From: a candidate division WWE3 bacterium RIFCSPLOWO2_12_FULL_36_10
GTDB lineage: Bacteria; Patescibacteriota; WWE3; UBA101185; UBA10185
DNA length: 23,430 nucleotides
NCBI GenBank assembly: GCA_001772985.1
Contig: MEVN01000005.1
Location: 13,270-36,699 of the forward strand
Direction of reading: 5' to 3'
The notes under the pieces were generated by a model. That model was not told the DNA's origin, did no database searches, and saw only the letters and a list, made by a program, of their open reading frames with translations. Below are positions 1 to 6,475 of the stretch, one piece after another (the first letter of the stretch is position 1; each line of letters opens with the position of its first letter). The position numbers and the translations under genes were made by a program.

Positions 1-1
1 T

Positions 2-595
2 TTGACACCTCCGGCTGATGCAACCTCATTTTCAAACTGCAACATCCTAACTAACGGCAATCTTAATCCAGATATAACTTACAAGACAATACTTTCCGAT
101 TGTCTTTTGGATAGGTTGAATGGTAGTGATTTAGCATATAAATTAAGTAAGGATGGGGTTGTAGTAATTTATGTAACTGGCAGTGGTTCCCTTACATTCA
201 AAAATAATTTTAGATCTGATGCGGGAGCTTCTTCTAAAAGAAGAATCATCTTTGTTACTGCACTTCCGGTAGTTTATGGCAAGGTGTTAGCAGGATACGC
301 CAATCCCACACTTACAAGTAGGCCACATGTTGAAGCCACTATATTAACAACAGGCGATATAACATTTAAGAGTAACGATCCAACTGCCGACACAACAATT
401 GTGGTTGAAGGTCCGCTTGTTTCTAAAGCCAACGTCTCGCTTGAAAGAGATAGAAAGACCACGAATAACTATCCCGCCGAAGTTATAAAATTCAACCCGA
501 TATATATTGATAAACTTACAACATTGGAATTGACAAATGGGACAAATAAATCCGGATTATTTTTAAACGATGCTATTTGGGAGGAGGATCAATGA
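2..595 (+). CDS. C-terminal fragment of a surface or pilus-associated protein (left-truncated)
   Basis: The frame is open from the left edge, and the TTG at position 2 is more likely an internal Leu than a start, so about 197 C-terminal residues are visible. I do not recognise a named family. The sequence is rich in short beta-strand-like stretches, Asn, Thr and Gly (for example IYVTGSGSLTFKNNF and ATILTTGDITFKSND), which suggests an extracellular beta-helix or beta-sandwich. No membrane segment is visible in the part present. Its TGA stop overlaps the ATG of the downstream PilX-like gene (ATGA at 592-595), so the two are probably translationally coupled, and a job in pilus assembly or as a pilus-tip adhesin is inferred from that. 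Real gene: confident. Function: not known. Confidence 0.7.
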   Translation: MTPPADATSFSNCNILTNGNLNPDITYKTILSDCLLDRLNGSDLAYKLSKDGVVVIYVTGSGSLTFKNNFRSDAGASSKRRIIFVTALPVVYGKVLAGYANPTLTSRPHVEATILTTGDITFKSNDPTADTTIVVEGPLVSKANVSLERDRKTTNNYPAEVIKFNPIYIDKLTTLELTNGTNKSGLFLNDAIWEEDQ

Positions 596-1419
596 AAAAT
601 ATGAGAAAAGATAACGGACAAGTCTTAGTATTCGTTGTTGCAACAATGGCAATTGCGCTTGCTGTTGGTATAAGTTTTTCTTTAAGAACTTTGTCTTCCC
701 TCTCAAGAACTTCAACTACAGATACTTCTTCTAGGGTTTTAGCTGCTGCGGAAGGTGGCGCCGAAAGATATTTGTCAAAAACAATTTCTGAATTAGACGC
801 GAAAGTAGGTCAACAATCGGAAGTTATTAAGTTTGTAGGAACATCAAACGATAATATAAGTACAAAAGCGTCTGTAACCGTAACAAAATATCCAACCGAC
901 CCTTCAGGTAAGTTTACGTTCACAGTAAAACAAGGAAAAGTTGTTCAAATAAATTTGAGCGGATACGGAAGTTCGTCAATCGACCTTTGTTGGTCGTCTG
1001 TTTTGTCCGCTAAAGACAGCGATTTATATTATTCAGTTTATTCTGATACCGCCATACTGAGGAAGTTTGGATTAAAGTCAATAAGCAGAAACGGTTTTCC
1101 GAGTGGTTATTCGAATAATTTTGAATCCGCCGGAAATAACAGCAAGTGTGGTCAAGTGGCAAGCAATTTCAAAAATATTTCATGGTCCGGGATCGCAAAA
1201 TATTTAAGAATTTACTCAATAAATAATGACTCGACGGTTGAATTATTTCCCAGTGGAAATCTTCCCACACAAGGATATAAAATTACGTCTGTTGGTGAGT
1301 TAAATGATATAGTTTCAAATCAAAGAGTAACAAAGACAGTAACAGTACTAAGACCACTTCCCTATCTTCCCGCTATGTTTGATTTTGGGATCTATTCTGA
1401 TTCCGGAACAGTTCAGTAG
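592..1419 (+). CDS. PilX/GspK-like minor pilin
   Basis: A 275-residue protein. The start is set at 592 by a strong GGAGGAGG ribosome-binding site at 579-586 and the ATGA overlap with the upstream gene; the in-frame TTG at 577 lies before that site. The N terminus is a short basic leader, then G-Q, then a hydrophobic helix (VLVFVVATMAIALAVGISF) followed by AAAEGGAER. This matches the PilX/GspK class, in which the Glu at position 5 of normal pilins is absent. The rest is a Ser/Asn-rich exported domain with two Cys (in DLCW and SKCG). It is a paralogue of the minus-strand protein at 4010-4831: both share ALAVGIS, an AE-x2-AER motif and a C-terminal LP-x-QG ... FD end. The inferred role is priming or capping pilus assembly at the membrane. 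Exact subfamily is uncertain. Confidence 0.7.
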   Translation: MKNMRKDNGQVLVFVVATMAIALAVGISFSLRTLSSLSRTSTTDTSSRVLAAAEGGAERYLSKTISELDAKVGQQSEVIKFVGTSNDNISTKASVTVTKYPTDPSGKFTFTVKQGKVVQINLSGYGSSSIDLCWSSVLSAKDSDLYYSVYSDTAILRKFGLKSISRNGFPSGYSNNFESAGNNSKCGQVASNFKNISWSGIAKYLRIYSINNDSTVELFPSGNLPTQGYKITSVGELNDIVSNQRVTKTVTVLRPLPYLPAMFDFGIYSDSGTVQ

Positions 1420-1422
1420 TCC

Positions 1423-1451
1423 TTGACAGAAGTTTTAGATTTAGACATACT
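1423..1451 (+). promoter_or_regulatory. Candidate sigma-70-type promoter for the pilin at 1562
   Basis: A perfect TTGACA -35 (1423-1428) lies just after the PilX-like stop codon, then a 17-nt spacer, then CATACT (1446-1451), which matches the TATAAT consensus at four of six positions. Transcription would start near 1458 and give a leader of about 100 nt. An alternative TG-T-TATATG extended -10 at 1513-1521 would give a leader of about 35 nt. Neither is proven. Confidence 0.4.
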
Positions 1452-1478
1452 TAACACAAGGATGATTGACCGATGCTT

Positions 1479-1497
1479 GGTTGAAGAACCTTCAATC
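1479..1497 (+). other. Hairpin in the 5' leader of the pilin gene
   Basis: GGTTGAAG pairs with CTTCAATC around an AAC loop, an 8-bp stem with one G-U pair. No T-tract follows, so it is not a normal terminator. It could stabilise or regulate the pilin mRNA leader; that is inference. Confidence 0.35.
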
Positions 1498-1561
1498 ACC
1501 TGCCCAGTATCATGTTATATGAGGTAATCTCAAAAAAGAATAAAGAAAGGGGGTGCAACTT

Positions 1562-2089
1562 ATGAAAAACCAAAAAGGTTTCACCCTTATTGAGCTTTTA
1601 ATTGTTATTGTAATCATAGGTATTTTAGCTGGAGTCTTGATCGCCATTATTAACCCAGGAGCACAACAGAATAGAGCAAAGGATGCAGGTATTAAAGCTG
1701 CAATGAACAAGGTTGTTCTTGCAACAGAAGGATATATTTCATCTTACGGCATATCGCCAAATGACGCTCAATTTATTGGCTCTTTACAGAATGTACTCGG
1801 ATCGACTTGTGCAGCAGGTGGTGTTGATGTTAATTGTCTTTTCACTGTAACTGGCAACTCGCTACCCAGCACGTGTGATGCAAGTGGATGGACCGGTTCT
1901 GGTGCTTCAGCAAGTGCGTGTTCGTACAATTACGTTGGTACTGTAGCAGGAGCCACACAAACCAATTTTACTTTATACGCTAAATCGTTTGGTATAACAG
2001 ATACCGTATTTACCTATAAGAATTTTGGTACTGGAGCAGGACAGATCCAGCATTGTACTGGCGCTAATCCTCCAGTTTGTCCTCTATAG
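1562..2089 (+). CDS. Type IV prepilin, probable major pilin
   Basis: A 175-residue prepilin. The start at 1562 is chosen over an in-frame GTG at 1553 because a purine-rich AAAGGGGG site ends 8-10 nt before this ATG and overlaps the GTG. The leader MKNQKG is followed by the class III cleavage motif G^FTLIELLIV, with Glu at +5, and a helix of about 25 hydrophobic residues that forms the filament core. The exported domain has six Cys and is rich in Gly, Ser, Ala and Thr. Its own candidate promoter, strong ribosome-binding site and short leader peptide fit a highly expressed major subunit, but this ranking among the four plus-strand pilins is inference. Prepilin peptidase would cut and N-methylate it at the membrane. 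Confidence 0.85.
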   Translation: MKNQKGFTLIELLIVIVIIGILAGVLIAIINPGAQQNRAKDAGIKAAMNKVVLATEGYISSYGISPNDAQFIGSLQNVLGSTCAAGGVDVNCLFTVTGNSLPSTCDASGWTGSGASASACSYNYVGTVAGATQTNFTLYAKSFGITDTVFTYKNFGTGAGQIQHCTGANPPVCPL

Positions 2090-2110
2090 TTTTTTAGTTT
2101 GATATTGTGG

Positions 2111-2132
2111 GTCCCCCGCCATGGCGGGGGAC
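2111..2132. repeat. Perfect 22-bp GC-rich palindrome
   Basis: GTCCCCCGCCA is followed directly by its exact reverse complement. As RNA it would fold as a 9-bp G-C-rich stem with a CATG loop. It lies between two pilin genes in otherwise AT-rich DNA, and no T-tract follows on either strand. The right half (GGGGGA, ending 10-11 nt before the ATG at 2142) is the only Shine-Dalgarno-like sequence for the next gene and would be buried in the stem. Confidence 0.8.
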
Positions 2133-2141
2133 GTGTTTGTT

Positions 2142-2630
2142 ATGTTACATAATTCCAAATTGAATCTTACCGGATTCACATTAATAGAGATACTTATGGT
2201 TGTACTCCTTGTTGGTATACTTACCGGTATAGTTATTTCTATTGTTAGCCCAACAAAAACACAATCAATCGCTAGAGATGGGATAAGAAAAGCCAATTTA
2301 GCTAAACTGGCATCTGCAGTCGAATCTTATAAACAGGCTGAGGGCAAGTACCCGACTGATGCCGAATCTTCGGATACAGTTTCTGTCTTTAGAACAGTTT
2401 ACGTTAAAAACTGGCCTGATGGTGTTGATGACAAAGGAGTTTTTGATCCGGCTTGGAATTATTTTTATTACTATATTGCCTCAACGGATAAATTTGCGAT
2501 AAACGTTCAGAATTCTGGAAAAACCGGATGGTGCTTTAAATATCACCCAAGCTGGGGAGTGGTAAAAGAGTGTAAAGATTCGGGAGCCGGTGGCTGCGGT
2601 TTATTGGGAGCCAACGATACCTGCAATTAA
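2142..2630 (+). CDS. Type IV prepilin (minor or alternative pilin)
   Basis: A 162-residue prepilin if it starts at 2142. The in-frame ATG at 2121 sits inside the GC-rich palindrome and would add seven residues; 2142 is preferred because it leaves an 11-residue leader (MLHNSKLNLTG) before the G^FTLIEILMVV cleavage motif and helix. Glu +5 is present. After the helix the protein follows the common pseudopilin pattern: a basic amphipathic stretch (ARDGIRKANLAKLASAVESY), then a KYPT motif, then a small globular domain ending with Cys residues. The palindrome just upstream may hide its ribosome-binding site. It is probably co-transcribed with the pilin at 1562 (52-nt gap). Which pilin role it plays cannot be read from sequence. 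Confidence 0.8.
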   Translation: MLHNSKLNLTGFTLIEILMVVLLVGILTGIVISIVSPTKTQSIARDGIRKANLAKLASAVESYKQAEGKYPTDAESSDTVSVFRTVYVKNWPDGVDDKGVFDPAWNYFYYYIASTDKFAINVQNSGKTGWCFKYHPSWGVVKECKDSGAGGCGLLGANDTCN

Positions 2631-2960
2631 GGATAGTCTAAGATAAACCTCAAAAACACTCACCATATCAATGTGCTTATTATAGCTTATGTGGGCATAA
2701 CGTTGTTCTAATGAATAAGTCAGTAGGTATTTTTGCATATAACCATTTGTATTGTTATAATCACGAAAAATATGGATTATCCTAGGTTACACCTTGTATA
2801 TTGTCTACACCATAAGTAAACCTGTACTTGAATTATTATCACTTACTATTTATATTCTAATAAATACCCTATTTTCAACATAATTTATTTATTAAGCGAT
2901 GTGAGCAGAATGCGTTATCGTTAAATCAACTTAATTTAAGGTTTATCATAGAATATCCTT
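2629..2960. repeat. Non-coding 355-bp gap holding a long imperfect inverted repeat
   Basis: The stretch 2631-2985 has no convincing gene. Its two ends are inverted copies: 2629-2655 (contains AAGGATA and GATAAACCT) and 2934-2960 (AGGTTTATC and TATCCTT on the plus strand) pair at 23 of 27 positions by eye, around about 278 bp. The left arm begins inside the stop codon of the preceding pilin. The right arm ends 9 nt before the promoter of the next pilin. Smaller internal repeats exist (TTATG-TGGG-CATAA; TTAAGCGAT with ATCGTTAA). It could be a MITE-like insertion, a structured RNA or a regulatory region. No clear target-site duplication was seen. Confidence 0.55.
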
Positions 2961-2969
2961 TTCTATTTG

Positions 2970-2978
2970 TGCTAACAT
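2970..2978 (+). promoter_or_regulatory. Extended -10 promoter, leaderless start of the pilin at 2986
   Basis: TG-C-TAACAT ends 7 nt before the ATG at 2986, so transcription would begin at or next to the start codon. No Shine-Dalgarno is present. The spacing matches that at pilM, tyrS, the PBP gene and the GspH-like gene. Confidence 0.5.
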
Positions 2979-2985
2979 TATATAT

Positions 2986-3513
2986 ATGAGATCTACTGCC
3001 AAGGGATTTACTTTAATCGAACTTTTACTTGTAATTCTTATTATTGGAGTTTTAACAGGCGTAACGCTTACAGTTATAAATTCAGGTGGAATAAGATCAA
3101 AGGCTCGCGATGCTCAAAGGGTTTCGGATCTTAAAAAAATTCAAACTGCACTAGAACTTTATTTTGCAGACAGTAGAGCTTATCCGGCATCGTCCGCTTG
3201 GATACTTGTGACTGGCAGTGGCGATATTTTATCAAGTACACTAAAGCCAAATTATATAAACGCTTTTCCGGTTGATCCGGTTTCTACTCCCGGCGCCCCA
3301 ACCGATGCTTGTTCAAGTCCAACTAGTTACAGATATAATTATCAAACAAGCGGTTCAGGATCAAATTATATTCTAACCGCAATAATGGAAGTTTCTACCT
3401 CAAACGATGGTTTTGAATGCTCTTCTTTAAATAATATAGTTTCTGGGACTGTTGGTGGTTGTTCGCCTTGGACAGCAACGTCAGATGTGTGCTATGGAGT
3501 CGAAAATCCTTAA
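2986..3513 (+). CDS. Type IV prepilin (pseudopilin-like)
   Basis: A 175-residue prepilin. The leader MRSTAKG is followed by G^FTLIELLLVILIIGVLTGVTL with Glu +5. Next come the conserved basic helix (ARDAQRVSDLKKIQTALELYFADS) and RAYPAS, close to the GspG-type layout RDAxRxxDLxxIxxALxxY; the FPVDPVSTPG segment is also GspG-like. Four Cys are in the C-terminal part. There is no ribosome-binding site, and an extended -10 box ends 7 nt before the ATG, so the message is probably leaderless. It is the first gene of a pair with the pilin at 3494, which overlaps its last codons. Pilus subunit or pseudopilin: confident; specific role unknown. Confidence 0.85.
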   Translation: MRSTAKGFTLIELLLVILIIGVLTGVTLTVINSGGIRSKARDAQRVSDLKKIQTALELYFADSRAYPASSAWILVTGSGDILSSTLKPNYINAFPVDPVSTPGAPTDACSSPTSYRYNYQTSGSGSNYILTAIMEVSTSNDGFECSSLNNIVSGTVGGCSPWTATSDVCYGVENP

Positions 3514-4009
3514 ATTAAATTCAAAAGGCTTTTTATCGCAAAGGGGCTTTACTTTGGTTGAATTGTATATAGTGATGGCGATAATTGTGGTAATGTTTCT
3601 TGCTTCTTACATAATTTTAAATCCATTTACTTTAAAGCAAAAAACGCGAGACGATAAAAGATTAAGTGACATTAGTACTTTGGACCGCGCGATAAACGAA
3701 TATTTTGTTGATACTGCAACATATCCCGATATAGTAAACACCTTAAGAAAAAGTAATACCATTCCAACAGGCAGTACAGGTCCTGTAGAAAATTCAATAA
3801 CAGGTTGGATAAATCAAGACCTAAGTCCCTACACTACTAAGCTTCCAACCGATCCGGTAAATGATTCTATTTATTACTACTCGTATAAAAGGAGTGCAAA
3901 AGGTTATGAAATTGACGCGAAGTTAGAGTATTACTCAAACTACTCGCGTGACGATGGTGGCAACGATTCTAATCTGTACGAAACTGGAATCGATCTAACG
4001 GTTATGTGA
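3494..4009 (+). CDS. Type IV prepilin with a long leader peptide
   Basis: A 171-residue prepilin from the ATG at 3494, which overlaps the preceding gene by 20 nt in another frame. In-frame upstream ATG (3485) and GTG codons lie deeper inside the preceding gene and are less likely. The leader is 18 residues, long for this set, and ends at QRG^FTLVELYIVMAIIVV with Glu +5. The post-helix basic segment (KTRDDKRLSDISTLDRAINEYF) and TYP motif again resemble GspG-type subunits, and LPTDPVNDS matches the DPVND-type element. No clear Shine-Dalgarno precedes it, so translation probably depends on coupling. Its TGA stop abuts the stop codon of the convergent PilX-like gene, with no room for a terminator. 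Confidence 0.8.
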   Translation: MESKILKLNSKGFLSQRGFTLVELYIVMAIIVVMFLASYIILNPFTLKQKTRDDKRLSDISTLDRAINEYFVDTATYPDIVNTLRKSNTIPTGSTGPVENSITGWINQDLSPYTTKLPTDPVNDSIYYYSYKRSAKGYEIDAKLEYYSNYSRDDGGNDSNLYETGIDLTVM

Positions 4010-4831
4010 TTAATTTGAGAACGTTGTTGTAGTTGACTTCATTTGAATAGCGTAATCAAATGAAGTAGGTAGAGATGCTGCGGATTTTATAACGCTTACT
4101 ACTCTTGTTAAATCTTTTACTGATCCTGTTGATTTAATAAGAATTCCTTGAATTGGAAGGGAAACACCCGGAGCCGGTATAACAAATGCGTCAACGTCGT
4201 TGTACACAGATTTTAACCTTAACAGTTTGGGAGTTGTCTGCCCTGCTATATTAAAGCAGTTTGTGTAGCCGAAATTTGTTGCAGCTTGGCTAAAACCGTT
4301 TGAAGAATAAACTGAACTCAAAGAATTATAAGCAAAATTTGATAGTACATAAGTGCTACTTCCGTTGCCGTATACTAAAAATCCTGTTATAGAGGCTTCC
4401 CCTCCAGTTGATGGGTTGTTCCAGCAGACACTTAAAGTTTTGTTAGCCGTATAATCTGTTAAATCTACTTCAATCGACTTATTCCTTTTTAAAGAGACCG
4501 AAAGTGCAGATGTGCTGTTTCCCACATAACTTAGAACAGCGCCGGCTGTTGCCGATATCCCGTCTTCCCCGTTTATTGTTAAGGCGCATTCAGTTCCGCA
4601 ATTTCCAAAGTCAATATAACCCTTTAAAGTTGCGTAAGGTTTTACTAAAAGTCGTTCTGCTAGGGCTTCTGCTACAGCCAAAGATCTGTTTGATGAATCC
4701 GATCTTGTTGTTACATTAACACTTTTTAAAAATCTGCTTGAAACACTAATTCCAACAGCAAGTGCCATCATCATGGTGAGAATAACTATTATTAATGTTT
4801 GTCCTTTTTGATTTTCTTTTTTACCTTGCAT
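4010..4831 (-). CDS. PilX/GspK-like minor pilin (second copy)
   Basis: A 273-residue protein. The start MQGKKENQKG is followed by QTLIIVILTMMMALAVGIS, a pilin-like leader and hydrophobic helix without Glu +5, then AVAEALAERLL. This is the PilX/GspK pattern and clearly a paralogue of the plus-strand protein at 592-1419: both share ALAVGIS, AE-x2-AER, an LP-x-QG segment and an FD-x-xI C-terminal motif. The exported part is Ser/Asn/Thr-rich with four Cys (NCGTEC, SVCW, TNCF). It is last in a GspH-PilV-PilW-PilX order, the same order as minor pilin sets in other bacteria, where these proteins form the tip complex that primes pilus assembly. Its stop codon touches the stop of the opposing pilin. 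Confidence 0.75.
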   Translation of the reverse strand: MQGKKENQKGQTLIIVILTMMMALAVGISVSSRFLKSVNVTTRSDSSNRSLAVAEALAERLLVKPYATLKGYIDFGNCGTECALTINGEDGISATAGAVLSYVGNSTSALSVSLKRNKSIEVDLTDYTANKTLSVCWNNPSTGGEASITGFLVYGNGSSTYVLSNFAYNSLSSVYSSNGFSQAATNFGYTNCFNIAGQTTPKLLRLKSVYNDVDAFVIPAPGVSLPIQGILIKSTGSVKDLTRVVSVIKSAASLPTSFDYAIQMKSTTTTFSN

Positions 4832-5386
4832 TTAATAAGTACCTCTTACTACAATGGTGTCTCTTATAGTTGTTTGACCGGTAAATTGGTTTACAGGCGA
4901 TCCAACCTGATACATTTTGAAATTTAACTTTACTACGGTAGGGCTACTTCCGATTAACTTAAAGTTAGGATTTGAAGCATCCCCAACCTCAACAGCGATA
5001 CCTTCCGGAGATGAATTATTTGTGAGTAATACTTCGGTTGGCGAGCTGCCGGTGCTTCTAACTACAGAACCAACTCCTGATACAGATTTAACCGCGTATG
5101 TAACGGTATCTTGTGTGCCGGAAGAATTAACAATTGTGAAAACAAGTTTTGTAGAAGTAGTTTGAGTCGTATCAATACTAATTGCGTCTCTAAGTTCCCT
5201 ATCTAGTTTTAGTGTTAAAAAATTACCGTTCTGTTCTATTTCATTTGAAATTCTTGTTTTATTGTAGCTTCTAATTAGAGTGAGAATAATATCAGATGTT
5301 ACTCCGGCAGAAATTATAACTAGGGCTACAACTATTAAAAGTTCGATAAGAGTGAATCCGCCTACGGCGGACGAGTCCCTTTTCAT
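4832..5386 (-). CDS. PilW/GspJ-like minor pilin
   Basis: A 184-residue prepilin. The leader MKRDSSAVGG precedes ^FTLIELLIVVALVIISAGVTSDI, with Glu +5. The following LIRSYNKTRISNEIEQNGNFLTLKLDRELRDA is typical of PilW/GspJ proteins, which carry an N-x-x-F-x-x-x-x-x-REL-type helix, and the rest is beta-rich. It lies between PilV-like and PilX-like genes, with a 3-nt gap upstream and its stop directly abutting the next ATG. The codons for SSAVGG contain a GC-rich palindrome (5357-5371), so the leader peptide may have grown by insertion of that element. Assignment to the J/W class rests on the helix and gene order. Confidence 0.75.
   Translation of the reverse strand: MKRDSSAVGGFTLIELLIVVALVIISAGVTSDIILTLIRSYNKTRISNEIEQNGNFLTLKLDRELRDAISIDTTQTTSTKLVFTIVNSSGTQDTVTYAVKSVSGVGSVVRSTGSSPTEVLLTNNSSPEGIAVEVGDASNPNFKLIGSSPTVVKLNFKMYQVGSPVNQFTGQTTIRDTIVVRGTY
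5357..5371. repeat. GC-rich mini-palindrome inside a prepilin leader
   Basis: TCCGCC-TAC-GGCGGA forms a 6-bp stem with a 3-nt loop. It encodes part of the SSAVGG leader of the PilW-like prepilin, directly before its cleavage site. It shares the CCGCC/GGCGG core with the palindrome at 2111-2132. Both sit at the 5' end of a pilin gene. Confidence 0.6.
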
Positions 5387-5389
5387 GGC

Positions 5390-5881
5390 TTAATTTCCCT
5401 TCCAATTAGCAAGTTCAGTATAGTTGTGAGAATACTTTGCTATATTTCCAACATTCCATGAAACCTCAACTTCAACCCTAACAAGGTTTGTGTTGCCGGT
5501 ATCAGGATACGAAAGCCTGAAAAACCTTTTAAGTTCAGTTGGTGTTCCTGTATTAAAAACTTCATTCGAAGCAGTCACCGTTAAGGTATTTCCTGAAGCA
5601 TCGATAAAACACTTGGCAGAGCCTCCAAAACATGAGGACATGTTTGAAATAAATCCCGGTGTTCCTGACCAAGTCATACCGCTTGAGTCTCTATAAGCTC
5701 TTACAAGTTCAATTTCTTCATTCGCCATTTTTGTGCCTTCTAAAAACAACTTTGAGTTAATTGATGACCTTAAAGTAAAAAGTGCTAATGAAACAAGTGA
5801 CGTAATAACAACTACAGTAACACCAAGCGCAGCTATTGTTTCAACAAGTCCTATTCCATTTTGATTTAATTTGTTTCGCAT
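5390..5881 (-). CDS. PilV/GspI-like minor pilin
   Basis: A 163-residue prepilin. The leader MRNKLNQNG is followed by IGLVETIAALGVTVVVITSLVSLALFTLRSS. The GLVETIAAL form and the later ANEEIELVRAYRDS segment (compare A-x-x-x-x-E-x-xR in GspI/PilV) point to the PilV/GspI class. Two Cys (SSCFGGSAKC) could pair. The start at 5881 overlaps the end of the GspH-like gene by 16 nt and no separate ribosome-binding site is clear, so coupled translation is likely. In other systems PilV/GspI belongs to the minor pilin tip complex with the K, J and H subunits, all of which have candidates here. Confidence 0.75.
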   Translation of the reverse strand: MRNKLNQNGIGLVETIAALGVTVVVITSLVSLALFTLRSSINSKLFLEGTKMANEEIELVRAYRDSSGMTWSGTPGFISNMSSCFGGSAKCFIDASGNTLTVTASNEVFNTGTPTELKRFFRLSYPDTGNTNLVRVEVEVSWNVGNIAKYSHNYTELANWKGN

Positions 5882-6414
5882 GTTACGTTATTAACTAATT
5901 TCATCATTCCGACGGAATTTACTTCAACTGCACGGCAATTCGATCCACTATTTGGATATCCTAAAGAGATTCTATTCGATCCTGTTCCAGCTGGTTTTAC
6001 CATGTTTACGTCTCCGTTTACCATATTAAAAAATACACAAAAACTTGTTCCGCCGTTTCTAATTATTACGTCTCCGGGAAGTTTTACTGAAGCTGTTGAT
6101 GTTGAGCCTGAATCGCAGTCAGCTTGAGCGTTATTGGTTGAGTTAAAAAAGTAATATTTATTAGCACTATCTGAAGCTATCTTTAATCCCCAATATTTAG
6201 CTTCGGTATCAGCTCCAACCCTTGTTAAAGCCTTGTTTTGAACTGTCCTAAGGTCGCTCTTCAGTTGTTCGGCTCCTTGCAATACATTTTGATTGTTTAA
6301 ATATCCCGAAAAGCTCGGTATGAGAATGCCGGATAAAATAAGAATAATGGAAACAGAAATTAATAATTCTACAAGTGTAAACCCTATACCACTTTTTTGG
6401 GCAGAAGCGTTCAT
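5866..6414 (-). CDS. GspH/FimT-like minor pilin
   Basis: A 182-residue prepilin starting MNASAQKSGIG^FTLVELLISVSIILILSGILIPSFSGYL, with Glu +5. The order helix, then NVLQGAEQLKSDLRTVQNKAL, then a beta-rich domain is the GspH/FimT layout; this family usually has a helix with a conserved LxxxLRxAQxxAL pattern, seen here as LKSDLRTVQNKAL. Four Cys are present. It is the first gene of the minus-strand minor pilin operon. An extended -10 box (TG-A-TAACAT) ends 6 nt before its ATG and there is no Shine-Dalgarno, so it is probably leaderless. It diverges from pilM across a 61-bp gap. Confidence 0.8.
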   Translation of the reverse strand: MNASAQKSGIGFTLVELLISVSIILILSGILIPSFSGYLNNQNVLQGAEQLKSDLRTVQNKALTRVGADTEAKYWGLKIASDSANKYYFFNSTNNAQADCDSGSTSTASVKLPGDVIIRNGGTSFCVFFNMVNGDVNMVKPAGTGSNRISLGYPNSGSNCRAVEVNSVGMMKLVNNVTCETN

Positions 6415-6420
6415 GTCTAT

Positions 6421-6429
6421 ATGTTATCA
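6421..6429 (-). promoter_or_regulatory. Extended -10 promoter of the minor pilin operon
   Basis: On the minus strand TG (6429-6428), one base, then TAACAT (6426-6421) ends 6 nt before the ATG at 6414. It is back to back with the pilM promoter, so both pilus transcripts start from one 61-bp region. No good -35 is visible. Confidence 0.55.
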
Positions 6430-6460
6430 CAAAAATAGTTTATTTTAGAATTCACCGCTA

Positions 6461-6469
6461 TGATACAAT
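6461..6469 (+). promoter_or_regulatory. Extended -10 promoter of pilMNO
   Basis: TG-A-TACAAT ends 6 nt before the pilM ATG, which would place the first transcribed base at the A of ATG. There is no Shine-Dalgarno. Confidence 0.6.
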
Positions 6470-6475
6470 AACAAT

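Noticed and set aside
577..591. TTG start at 577 for the PilX-like gene
   Set aside because: It would place the GGAGGAGG site inside the coding region; the ATG at 592 has ideal spacing.
2097..2135. Rho-independent terminator at the palindrome after the pilin at 1562
   Set aside because: The stem is strong but no T-tract follows on either strand; the T-run at 2089-2095 comes before it.
2629..2960. Insertion sequence with transposase
   Set aside because: No transposase-like frame lies between the inverted ends; only a MITE-like or regulatory reading remains.
2631..2985. Known riboswitch or tRNA in the large gap
   Set aside because: No cloverleaf, no T-loop GTTCRA and no riboswitch core was recognised.
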